From CAZYTX01 sp964650485 (GTDB lineage: Bacteria > RBG-13-61-14 > DATKZS01), in assembly GCA_964650485.1 (NCBI GenBank), contig CAZYTX010000023.1, forward strand, positions 1 through 58,820: DNA of 58,820 bases, written 5' to 3'. Positions 42,418 through 50,548 of the stretch are shown one piece after another (the first letter of the stretch is position 1; every line of letters begins with the position of its first letter). The position numbers and the translations under genes were made by a program. The notes under the pieces were generated by a model. It was given only the letters and a program-made list of their open reading frames with translations. It ran no database searches and was not told the origin of the DNA.

Positions 42418-42454
42418 TTGCATAAAACCCGGCTTTCAAGGAGGAATCAAAGAG

Positions 42455-43288
42455 ATGATAAAGCAGTTGATGGTCGCACTGGACGGAAGTGACCAGACCG
42501 AGACCGTGGTAAGCTACGGGTGCGACCTGGCAAGGGTCCACGGCGCAAGGCTTATCGGCCTGGCCCCGGTTGACAAGGGAGACATAGACCGGGCCTATCA
42601 TACTCCCCGGCCTCTGGGCGCGGGCTCCGCGGACGCGGAGCACTACCACAAGAGCCTGGACGAGGCGCGCGAGTACGCTGACTCCGCGCTCAAAACCTTC
42701 GAGAAAATATGCAAGCAGAAAAAGGTCGAGCACAAAGGCGTGAAAGTGGAGGGGGACCCCGCGGATGAAATACTCAAAGCCGCAAGCCTGAACGACATGC
42801 TGGTCATGAGCAAGCGCACCCGGTTCACCTGCGGTCTCTCGGAGGACGAGTTCTGCGACGCCACCATGCGGGTGCTGGGGCACGCTGCCAGGCCATTCCT
42901 GCTGGTGCCCCCGGAGCACAGGAAGATCAAAAAGGTCATGATCTCCGTGGACTTCCACAGGCTCTCCGACAGGCTCCTGTTCACTTACGTGCACATGAAC
43001 CCCGTGCCCGGCGCCGAGATACACCTGGTGCACGCCACCGCTTCCCGTGAAAAGGAGTTCCCCCAGGAGCTCATTGACTACTTCAAGGTGCATGACCTGG
43101 AGGTAAAGCCCAAGGTCCTCTTCGGCGAGCACGTGGGCCAGGCAATCGTCACCTACGCTGAATCGAGCGACATAGACATGATCGTGATGGGCGTGCACAA
43201 CGTCTCAAAGGTATGGAGCGTGCTCCTGGGCAACACCGGCCGCTACGTGCTCGAGAACCTGGAACTGCCAATATTCACAATCACCTGA
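42455..43288 (+). CDS. tandem-domain universal stress protein
   Basis: 277-aa protein with two UspA folds. The first begins KQLMVALDGSDQTETVVSYG and ends near residue 145 with PFLLVPPEHRKIK; the second runs from KVMISVDFHR to the end, closing with DMIVMGVHNVSKVWSVLLGNTGRYVL. The second domain keeps part of the G-x2-G-x9-G(S/T) nucleotide motif (MGVHN..LGNTGR), so nucleotide binding is uncertain. The frame is open from 42329 but ATG 42455 with AGGAGG starts at the family N-terminus. It shares a divergent control region with one sulfatase gene and is three bases from the next, which suggests envelope stress or anaerobic regulation (inference). Confidence 0.86.
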   Translation: MIKQLMVALDGSDQTETVVSYGCDLARVHGARLIGLAPVDKGDIDRAYHTPRPLGAGSADAEHYHKSLDEAREYADSALKTFEKICKQKKVEHKGVKVEGDPADEILKAASLNDMLVMSKRTRFTCGLSEDEFCDATMRVLGHAARPFLLVPPEHRKIKKVMISVDFHRLSDRLLFTYVHMNPVPGAEIHLVHATASREKEFPQELIDYFKVHDLEVKPKVLFGEHVGQAIVTYAESSDIDMIVMGVHNVSKVWSVLLGNTGRYVLENLELPIFTIT

Positions 43289-43291
43289 GCC

Positions 43292-44653
43292 ATGCCCTCA
43301 ATGAAACATACAGCCCTCGCCCTCATGGCGACGGGGGTTTTTCTGTTGTCTTGCGGATGCGAAAAGCGCCCTCCCCCCTCGGAGTGGAACCTGCTCTGGG
43401 TGGTGATTGACGACCTTAAAGCCGGCCACCTGGGATACGCCGGCTATCAAAGGGACGTAACACCCGAGACCGACGACCTGGCCCGGTCAGGGGTATACTT
43501 CCAAACCTGCATAACCCAGGCCCCATGGAGCCTGCCAAGCTACGCGTCCATGCTCTCCTCCAGGTACCCCTGCGAGCTGGTGCTGGGGGACGCGTACTTA
43601 AAGCACGTCCGCGGCCAGACCGACGTTGCAAGGTCAAGAGACCCCGCCCGAATGCCCGAGTTCAACACCCACTGGTACGTGCCAGTGCCCCATGACACTC
43701 CGCTAATGGCAGAGCTGCTGGAAGACCGCGGCTTTATAACCGCGGCATGGGTGAACAACGCATGGCTCTCGCCCGGAAAGTACGGGCTCGAGCGCGGCTT
43801 CTCGCATTACTTTGACGGAGTGGGCAACCAATCTCCCTACACCCCGGCAGATGAGCTGGCTTGTAAAGCAATAAAGTGGATCCAAGAGCACAAGAACGAG
43901 CGCTGGTTCGCGTTCGTACAGTTCATGGACCCGCACAAGCCTTACAGGGACCACGGACAAAACAGCCTTGGAAAGCGATACATTGACCTCTACGACGCCG
44001 AGATAAGGTCCGCGGACAAGGCGCTTGGAAGCCTGGTCCGCACTCTCCACAAGCTGGGACTGAAAAAGCGCACCGTAGTGGTGCTTTCCTCCGACCACGG
44101 CGAGGGGGTGTTCGAAGACGACTCTGACTTCGTGGGACACGGCGGGGGAGTGCTGCCCGAGATAGTCCACGTGCCACTGGTGATACGCTGGCCCCGCGGT
44201 CCAAAGGGGCACGAGGTCAAGGCGCTTTGCAGGAACCTGGACATAATGCCCACACTGCTCGACCTGCTTGGCATCCCGGCCCCGGACGGCATAAAAGGCA
44301 GGTCCCTTGTAAACGAGGCAAAGAATGAAGCCGGGCAAAGCGACCAGCCGGCATTTACAATGGGCGTATTCAAGGGACCGGAGCAGGTGTCCCTGATAGT
44401 GCAGGGAAGAGAGCCGCCCATGCTCTATCAATTGGTCTCAATACCCGCTTACGGGAGCCTCACCTTCAACGTCATCCCCGGGTCCGGGCAGGGGCCAGGC
44501 GACCTCGCCGACATGATCCCGGCCATGAGGTCCAGGCTTCAAGGCTTCATGTCCGGGGCCCAAAAAAACATACGGCAGGCAAAAAGGGGACTTCCCCCTG
44601 ACCTCGACCGAAAAACCATAAAGAACCTGAAAACACTCGGCTACTTCGAGTAG
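43292..44653 (+). CDS. sulfatase-superfamily lipoprotein
   Basis: 453-aa exported hydrolase, second of the pair. Signal peptide runs to LLSCGC, so lipidation is likely. Metal site DDLKAGHLGYAGYQRDVTPETDDLA and later LSSDHGEGVFEDDSDFVGHGG are conserved. The catalytic segment is QAPWSLPSYASMLSS, the PW-S/T-xPS form common in non-Cys members of the superfamily, so it would not need formylglycine. Three bases after the universal stress gene, so probably the same transcript. ATG 43292, with an in-frame ATG at 43301. Both sulfatases resemble each other in plan but not closely in sequence; the substrate could be a sulfated or phosphorylated glycan. Confidence 0.82.
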   Translation: MPSMKHTALALMATGVFLLSCGCEKRPPPSEWNLLWVVIDDLKAGHLGYAGYQRDVTPETDDLARSGVYFQTCITQAPWSLPSYASMLSSRYPCELVLGDAYLKHVRGQTDVARSRDPARMPEFNTHWYVPVPHDTPLMAELLEDRGFITAAWVNNAWLSPGKYGLERGFSHYFDGVGNQSPYTPADELACKAIKWIQEHKNERWFAFVQFMDPHKPYRDHGQNSLGKRYIDLYDAEIRSADKALGSLVRTLHKLGLKKRTVVVLSSDHGEGVFEDDSDFVGHGGGVLPEIVHVPLVIRWPRGPKGHEVKALCRNLDIMPTLLDLLGIPAPDGIKGRSLVNEAKNEAGQSDQPAFTMGVFKGPEQVSLIVQGREPPMLYQLVSIPAYGSLTFNVIPGSGQGPGDLADMIPAMRSRLQGFMSGAQKNIRQAKRGLPPDLDRKTIKNLKTLGYFE

Positions 44654-44667
44654 ACTTATCCCCTTTG

Positions 44668-44696
44668 TTGACATTCTTTTCAGACTTTTTTAGTAT
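44668..44696 (+). promoter_or_regulatory. putative sigma-70 promoter of the SRPBCC-comEC run
   Basis: Perfect TTGACA (44668-44673), 17-base spacer, TAGTAT (44691-44696, four of six), ending 20 bases before the ATG at 44717, which has AGGAGA upstream. It could read through comEC and the glycine-cleavage genes. Confidence 0.5.
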
Positions 44697-44716
44697 CTGG
44701 AAACCAGGAGAGAGCC

Positions 44717-45376
44717 ATGAAAAGGATAATCGTCGCCGCGCTGGTGTTTTTCATAGGCATGCAGGCCGCTGCCCAGACCATGGAGGAGCCGCCGGAGGGC
44801 GCACTCTCCGATTACGGTCTTGAAGAGCTCGACCGGGAGACATTAGCCAGGCTCATGCAACAGGGCGCGGTGGTGATCGTGAGGCAGAAAAAAGACCTCT
44901 CCCTCAGAAACGTGACAGTGGGGAGGATGGTCGAGGCCCCAATGCAGGTGGTGTGGGACGCCATCACCGACTACGAGAGCTACCCCCAGTTCATGACCAG
45001 GACCAAAGAGCAGAGAATCATAGATAAAAAAAGCGAGAACCTGCTGGTGGTCGAACAGACCGTGGGCGTGAAGATATGGAGGCTGCCCACAATAAAGAGC
45101 AGGAACACCCTGGTGCAGAAGCTCTATCCCCCGGACAAGGTCCGCTTCTGGCACGTCGCCGGGCTGAAAGGAACCTACGGCGGCTGGGACCTGGTCCAGG
45201 CGGGTGACCGCACCATGGTCTTCTACACACTCTTTTCTAACCTCACCTCCCTGGGATGGGGGCTCGGAAACTTATTCGAAGCAGAGCCCGAGTTCATGAC
45301 CGGGATCAACACCACCACCGCCATGCTCATCTCCAAGTGCATAAAGGAGGAAAGCGAGCGGCGGGCTTCAAAGTGA
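44717..45376 (+). CDS. exported SRPBCC (START/polyketide-cyclase-like) protein
   Basis: 219-aa protein. Signal peptide MKRIIVAALVFFIGMQAAAQ, then an SRPBCC hydrophobic-pocket fold (VGRMVEAPMQVVWDAITDYESYPQFM is the usual COQ10/START entry, and VKIWRLPTIKSRNTLVQ continues it). Relatives bind lipids, quinones or other hydrophobic ligands. No ligand or enzyme activity can be read. Its TGA overlaps the GTG start of comEC (GTGA), so the two are translationally coupled, an unusual pairing for a competence gene. Confidence 0.78.
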   Translation: MKRIIVAALVFFIGMQAAAQTMEEPPEGALSDYGLEELDRETLARLMQQGAVVIVRQKKDLSLRNVTVGRMVEAPMQVVWDAITDYESYPQFMTRTKEQRIIDKKSENLLVVEQTVGVKIWRLPTIKSRNTLVQKLYPPDKVRFWHVAGLKGTYGGWDLVQAGDRTMVFYTLFSNLTSLGWGLGNLFEAEPEFMTGINTTTAMLISKCIKEESERRASK

Positions 45377-48030
45377 AGAGGGCATTTAAAATACTCTCGA
45401 GGCTCGCGCAATCCCGCTTGCTCTTTTTCTGGCTTTTCGCTTTTGTCTTTGGGGTGCTCTTATGCCGCCAAGGTCACATGGACCAGGGGACCTGCTTGTG
45501 GGCGCTTCCGATTGCGGCCGCGGCCACGCTCGGCCTTGCTTATCTTTCCATGCCAAGGGCATTGTTCGCCGCCCTCTTGATCGCAGGCTTTTTCATGGGG
45601 GTCTCGCGGCAGGTGCACCGGCTCGAATTGATAGAGAGATCGAATGAGCTCACCGCCTTTGCCGGGGAAAGGGTCCGGGTGTTATTCAAGCCCGACAGGC
45701 TGATCGAGCGGCGCAAAGGTTACACGGTCTTATGGGGAAAGGTCGAGAGCATCAGGCAGGACGGCGAGTGGGTCCCCATGAGCGCCCGCACCAGGATGGC
45801 CGTGGGCGACGACCTGCCGGGAATATTCAGGGGAGACAAGCTGCTGGCGCTGGCATCGATACAAACCCCCAGGAACTTCGACAACCCCGGAGGGTTCGAC
45901 TACATGGGATACCTCGCAAGGAGGGGTGTGGCGGCAAGAATGTGGGTCAAATCAAGCAACGACCTCGCCCTGGTGGACCCGGACCATTGGCCCACTCCTC
46001 TCGGGCTCCTGGACAGGCTGAGGCAGAAGTACCTGGCATGGCTGGACAAGCTTCCGGAGCCGGGCGGCCCCTTTATGAGCGCTCTCCTGGCCGGGGACAG
46101 GGCCGGTCTTTCCTGGGAGGTGCGGGACTGGTTCTCCGCGGCCGGTCTTTCCCACATCCTGGCCATATCCGGCCTTCATCTGGGCATGGTGGCTGGGGTC
46201 GTATATTTCTCGATCAGGTGGCTCTCAAAGCTCTTTCCCCGGCTGCTTATAAGGCTCACCGCCAGCAAGCCCGCGGCCCTCATCACCATCCTTGCGGTTA
46301 TTTTCTACGCAGCTATCACCGGGATGCGCGTGCCCACCCAGAGGGCCCTGGTCATGGTGCTTGCTTACCTTACGGCGATGATAGTGGACAGAGAGCATGA
46401 ACTCTGGAACACGCTCGCGCTTGCCGCATGCGTTATTCTCTTCATCTGGCCCCAGGCAATATGGGAGGCTTCTTTCCAGTTAAGCTTCACCGCGGTGTCA
46501 GGAATACTTTACGGTTTCTCAAGGATCGATGCCGCTGCAAGGGGCGCCAGGAAGCCTGCGGAGGAGGAGCTCGACAGGCTGGAAAGGGCATTAGGCCGGA
46601 CCAGGACCCCGTGGCTCAAGAAAGCAGGGGTATACTTGCTCGGCCTGCTGGCGATCACCATAACCGTTCACTGGGCAGTGTTTCCATTGCTGGTCCATTA
46701 CTTCCATGCTGCAAACCCCATGGGTGTGTTGTATAACCTCGTCCTGGTGCCTATCACCGGCTTTGTACTTCTCCCTATTGGAATGGCCTCCTCAATCGTG
46801 GCGCTGGCATGGCCTGACGCCGGCCACGTGCTGATTCAACCCGCCAACTTCATGGCCGGAATAGTGGTGTGGCTGGCCGGCCTGGCCTCGGAGCGCGTGC
46901 GCACTCTTATCCTTCTCCCCTCGCTTTCATGGTGGGGGACCGCGGCATGGTACCTGTCAGGACTTGCTCTGCTGGAAGGAGTGGTGGCGCTCCGATGCAA
47001 TAGATGGTCATGGGACCTTGAGACACCGGAACATTACAGGTGGGATAAGCTTAAATCCGGAAGAAAACCCGTGAGTAAAAGTCCCGGCCTTGCATATCCC
47101 CTGGCAGCCATCTCAGTAGCTGCGCTCTTGATGGCCGTGTCCGTTTTTGATCTGGCTCGCTCAAAGGTCCCTTATCCCGCAGGGAGCATGGCAGTCTCAG
47201 CCATTAACGTGGGCCAGGGACAGTCAATACTCGTGACCGCGACGGACGGGAAAAACATGCTGGTTGACGGAGGAGGGTTTTATCTAAGCAGCTTTGACGT
47301 AGGCAAGGGAGTGGTGGCCCCATGCCTCTTGGCCATGGGTATCAGTCATCTTGACGCGGTGGTTTTGAGCCATGGACACCCGGACCACGGCAGGGGTCTT
47401 TCCTATGTCCTCTCCCGGTTTTCAGTGGACGAGTTCTGGCTTCCGCCCGACCGGAACGAGCTTTCAGCCCGGCTGGAAAGCATCGCAAAAGACAGGGGCA
47501 TAAAGATCAGAAAGCTTTCAGAGTCCACTAAACCCTTTTACTTTGGCGCCACACTGGTCCAGGTGCTCCACCCTCCCGAAGACCTGGACATCCTCTCCGG
47601 GAACCTCAACAACAGGAGCATGGTGCTGAAGCTTACATCAAAAGGCAAGTCGGTCCTGCTTACAGGAGACATAGAAGAGGAAGCGGAGAGCATGCTGATC
47701 GAGAAGTACTCTACAGAGGGGAGCGTGGAAAAGAACGCATTGAGAGCGCGTGTCATGAGCGTGCCCCACCACGGCAGCAAGACCAGCTCTATGAAGAGCT
47801 TCATCTCCGCGGTGGCGCCAAGGTTCGCGCTGGTTTCCGCTGCCGGTCCGGAATACATATGGCTCCCTGCCACGGAGGTTATGGAGAGGTACGAAGCACA
47901 AGGGATCAAAATGCTGCGGACGGATCAGGACGACTTCACCGCGGTGGTGTTGAATGGAGAGTCGGTCTCCTTTTACAAGGGGGCACGCGCTTTTGAAGGG
48001 CCGGTGGAGCGCGGTTTGAAAGACCTTTGA
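45373..48030 (+). CDS. comEC: ComEC/Rec2 DNA-internalisation protein
   Basis: Inner-membrane channel for uptake of single-stranded DNA in natural transformation, 885 aa, full length. In order: N-terminal DUF4131 region with membrane segments (to about 230), the Competence domain with many helices (SAAGLSHILAISGLHLGMVAG hallmark near 260), and a C-terminal metallo-beta-lactamase domain (INVGQGQSILV, SHGHPDHGRG at about 666-675, VPHHGSKTS). Histidine and aspartate metal ligands are present, so the nuclease domain looks functional. Start GTG 45373 overlaps the previous stop; the frame is open further upstream but inside the SRPBCC gene. Pilus and other competence genes are not in the window. Confidence 0.94.
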   Translation: MKRAFKILSRLAQSRLLFFWLFAFVFGVLLCRQGHMDQGTCLWALPIAAAATLGLAYLSMPRALFAALLIAGFFMGVSRQVHRLELIERSNELTAFAGERVRVLFKPDRLIERRKGYTVLWGKVESIRQDGEWVPMSARTRMAVGDDLPGIFRGDKLLALASIQTPRNFDNPGGFDYMGYLARRGVAARMWVKSSNDLALVDPDHWPTPLGLLDRLRQKYLAWLDKLPEPGGPFMSALLAGDRAGLSWEVRDWFSAAGLSHILAISGLHLGMVAGVVYFSIRWLSKLFPRLLIRLTASKPAALITILAVIFYAAITGMRVPTQRALVMVLAYLTAMIVDREHELWNTLALAACVILFIWPQAIWEASFQLSFTAVSGILYGFSRIDAAARGARKPAEEELDRLERALGRTRTPWLKKAGVYLLGLLAITITVHWAVFPLLVHYFHAANPMGVLYNLVLVPITGFVLLPIGMASSIVALAWPDAGHVLIQPANFMAGIVVWLAGLASERVRTLILLPSLSWWGTAAWYLSGLALLEGVVALRCNRWSWDLETPEHYRWDKLKSGRKPVSKSPGLAYPLAAISVAALLMAVSVFDLARSKVPYPAGSMAVSAINVGQGQSILVTATDGKNMLVDGGGFYLSSFDVGKGVVAPCLLAMGISHLDAVVLSHGHPDHGRGLSYVLSRFSVDEFWLPPDRNELSARLESIAKDRGIKIRKLSESTKPFYFGATLVQVLHPPEDLDILSGNLNNRSMVLKLTSKGKSVLLTGDIEEEAESMLIEKYSTEGSVEKNALRARVMSVPHHGSKTSSMKSFISAVAPRFALVSAAGPEYIWLPATEVMERYEAQGIKMLRTDQDDFTAVVLNGESVSFYKGARAFEGPVERGLKDL

Positions 48031-48062
48031 TCGGGTGTTAGATTTTAAGCCGGGCTCTGCAA

Positions 48063-49175
48063 ATGGATCTGAAGCGAACGCCGCTGTACCAGGTGCATAA
48101 AAACCTCGGGGCCAGGATGACCGGGTTCGGAGGGTGGGACATGCCCGTGAGCTTTGCCGGCATTAACAAGGAGCACCTGGCTGTAAGACGGGCCGCGGGC
48201 ATATTCGACGTGTCCCACATGGGACAGCTACGCTTAAATGGTCCTGCTGCGCTCGGCCTGCTCCAGAAGGCTGCTTGCAACGACGCAGCGCGCCTTGCAA
48301 AGGGAGCGGCCCAGTACTCGGCAATATTGAACGAACAGGGAGGCATAATTGACGACGTGTTCATATACAGGATTGACCAGGATGATTACCTCCTGTGCGT
48401 GAACGCGGCAAACAGGGAGACGGATTACCAGTGGTTAAAGGCGCTCGGAAAAAAGGACTGCCGGGTGGATGACGAGAGCGAAGAATGGGCGTTGATCGCG
48501 GTCCAAGGTCCACGCGCCGAAGAGATAATGAGCCGGGCATCCGGAAGTGACGTATCCATAATAAGGCGCAACAACATCGCCCCTTTGCAGGCGGCCTCCA
48601 TAAACACCATGACTTCGAGGACAGGCTACACAGGCGAGGACGGGTTCGAGGTCTTTGTTCCTTGCGAGCACGCGGTCAAGGTATGGGACGGGCTCATGGA
48701 GTTCGAAGAGGAGTGCGGTCTTCAGCCCTGCGGGCTGGGCGCAAGGGACACCTTGCGCCTGGAGATGGGCTATCCCTTGCACGGGCACGACATCACCACC
48801 CAGACCACGCCGGTGGAGGCCGACCTCCAGTGGATAGTGGCCATGTACAAGAAGGAGTTCCCCGGCAAAAAAGCCATCGAGCGACAGATTCAGACAGGTA
48901 TATCAAGCAAACGGGCGGGACTTGTCATGCAGGAGCCGGGAGTGCCCAGGGAAGGATGCAGGATTCTCACCTCACACGGGGAAGGAAGGGTCACGAGCGG
49001 AACCAAGACCCCCTCCCTGGAATCCCCCGTGGCAATGGGCTACGTGCCCCTCAAGGACTCAGAACAGGGAACAGAAGTGGAAGTAGAGATAAGAGGTAAG
49101 AATAAGAAAGCCCTCATTCAGAGGTGGCCCTTTTACAGGGGCGGCGGGAAGAGAGACCCCTCTTGCGAGAATTAA
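48063..49175 (+). CDS. gcvT: glycine cleavage system aminomethyltransferase (T protein)
   Basis: Transfers the methylene group from aminomethyl-lipoyl H protein to tetrahydrofolate. 370 aa. Starts with the family pattern MDLKRTPLYQVH; GFGGWDMPVSFAG and FDVSHMGQLRLNG are the classic N-terminal blocks, and RTGYTGEDGFEV and GLGARDTLRLEMGYPLHGHD the folate-binding centre. First gene of gcvT-gcvPA-gcvPB. Only 32 bases separate it from comEC, too short for a glycine riboswitch. Confidence 0.95.
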   Translation: MDLKRTPLYQVHKNLGARMTGFGGWDMPVSFAGINKEHLAVRRAAGIFDVSHMGQLRLNGPAALGLLQKAACNDAARLAKGAAQYSAILNEQGGIIDDVFIYRIDQDDYLLCVNAANRETDYQWLKALGKKDCRVDDESEEWALIAVQGPRAEEIMSRASGSDVSIIRRNNIAPLQAASINTMTSRTGYTGEDGFEVFVPCEHAVKVWDGLMEFEEECGLQPCGLGARDTLRLEMGYPLHGHDITTQTTPVEADLQWIVAMYKKEFPGKKAIERQIQTGISSKRAGLVMQEPGVPREGCRILTSHGEGRVTSGTKTPSLESPVAMGYVPLKDSEQGTEVEVEIRGKNKKALIQRWPFYRGGGKRDPSCEN

Positions 49176-49177
49176 AA

Positions 49178-50548
49178 ATGCCCTACATTCCCCACACTGA
49201 CAAGGAAGTGAAGATGATGCTGGAAGCCATGGGAGCATCCAGCATGGAGGAGCTGTACAAAGACGTGCCCGAGGCCATACGTCTTAAAAGGCGTCTCGAG
49301 CTTCCTGACCCCCTTTCAGAGTCCGAGCTGGTCCGCCATGTGCAAGTGCTCGCCGGCCAGAACCGCTCTGCCCGGGACCTGGTGTCTCTGCTCGGCGGAG
49401 GCGCCTACTTCCACCATGTACCACCCGCGGTGGACCAGGTGATCTCGCGCTCAGAGTTCTACACCTCATACACCCCTTACCAGGCCGAGGTCAGCCAGGG
49501 CACGCTCCAGGCCATTTTTGAGTACCAGACCATGGTGTGCGAGCTCCTGGGAATGGAGGTGGCAAACGCCAGCATGTACGACGGGGCAGAGGCCGCGGCA
49601 GAGGCGGTGCTAATGGCCGAGCGCATAAGGACCAAGAACAGCCAGGGGGACATTGTACTGGCCGGGTCCATGAATCCCCTCTATTCCTCCACCATAAAGA
49701 CCTACCTTGCCCATTCAAGCCGTGAAATCAAAGAGATTCAATGGACCGGGCAAGGCGCAACTGACCTGGACGCGCTCAAAAAGGCTGCGTCCGGGTCTTT
49801 AGCAGTGGTGGTGCAGCACCCCAATTATTTCGGCTGCATGGAGAACCTGCAGGAAATAGCTGATATGTGCCAGAAAGAAGGCGCGGTCATGGTGGTGGCC
49901 GTGACCGAGGCCCTGTCCATGGCAATGCTGGAGCCGCCCGGCGCAATGGGCGCGGACATAGTGGCAGCCGAGGGCCAGAGCCTTGGCATACCAATGGGGT
50001 TCGGCGGGCCGCACCTGGGGCTTTTCGCATCCAGGCAAAAGCACATGCGCAAGATGCCGGGCAGGCTGGCCGGACGGACAAATGACACGGACGGGAGAGA
50101 CGGGTACGTGCTCACCATAGCCACACGCGAGCAGCACATCCGCAGGGGAAAGGCAACCTCCAATATATGCACCAACCAGGGGCTCCTGGCGCTGGCATCC
50201 GCGGTGTACATGTCGTTGCTGGGACCCGAGGGACTGAAAGAGCTCGCAGCCATTAACAGGAGCAGGTGCGAGTACCTGAAGTACAGGCTCGAAAAAGAGA
50301 AAGCGGGCAAGCTGTGCTTTGCAGCGCCCACCTTTAACGAGTTCGTGCTCGACCTGGAAAGACCGCCCGGACCGGTGCTAGAATCCATGAAGCAAAAAGG
50401 ATTCCTCGCAGGCATACCCCTGGGCAAGCACTTTCCAAAGATCGAAAACGCCATACTGGTGACCGTGACAGAGATGAATACAAAGAACGAGCTTGACCGT
50501 TTTGCAGATGAGCTCGCTGAAACACTCAAGGAGGCCCCGGATGCCTGA
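49178..50548 (+). CDS. gcvPA: glycine dehydrogenase (decarboxylating) subunit 1
   Basis: N-terminal half of the split P protein, 456 aa, type I PLP fold without the lysine. The opening PYIPHTDKEVKMMLEAMG is typical of GcvPA; YTPYQAEVSQGTLQAIFEYQTMV and ANASMYDGAEAAAEA follow. With GcvPB it forms the heterotetramer that decarboxylates glycine and loads the aminomethyl group on H protein. ATG 49178 is two bases after the gcvT stop; the frame open from 49124 lies inside gcvT. Split P protein is common in Firmicutes, archaea and deltaproteobacteria. Confidence 0.94.
   Translation: MPYIPHTDKEVKMMLEAMGASSMEELYKDVPEAIRLKRRLELPDPLSESELVRHVQVLAGQNRSARDLVSLLGGGAYFHHVPPAVDQVISRSEFYTSYTPYQAEVSQGTLQAIFEYQTMVCELLGMEVANASMYDGAEAAAEAVLMAERIRTKNSQGDIVLAGSMNPLYSSTIKTYLAHSSREIKEIQWTGQGATDLDALKKAASGSLAVVVQHPNYFGCMENLQEIADMCQKEGAVMVVAVTEALSMAMLEPPGAMGADIVAAEGQSLGIPMGFGGPHLGLFASRQKHMRKMPGRLAGRTNDTDGRDGYVLTIATREQHIRRGKATSNICTNQGLLALASAVYMSLLGPEGLKELAAINRSRCEYLKYRLEKEKAGKLCFAAPTFNEFVLDLERPPGPVLESMKQKGFLAGIPLGKHFPKIENAILVTVTEMNTKNELDRFADELAETLKEAPDA

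Larger units (their letters stand above)
42314..42423. promoter_or_regulatory. paired palindromic sites in two divergent promoters
   Basis: TTCAAATTATTTGCAT (42314-42329) and TTCAAATATAATTTGCAT (42406-42423) share the same arms, CAAAT and ATTTG, with one- and three-base centres. The first lies in the spacer of the minus-strand sulfatase promoter; the second covers the -10 box of the plus-strand universal-stress promoter. Position suggests a common regulator of both genes. Confidence 0.4.

Noticed and set aside
48031..48062. Glycine riboswitch before gcvT
   Set aside because: Only 32 bases separate comEC and gcvT, too few for the tandem aptamer.
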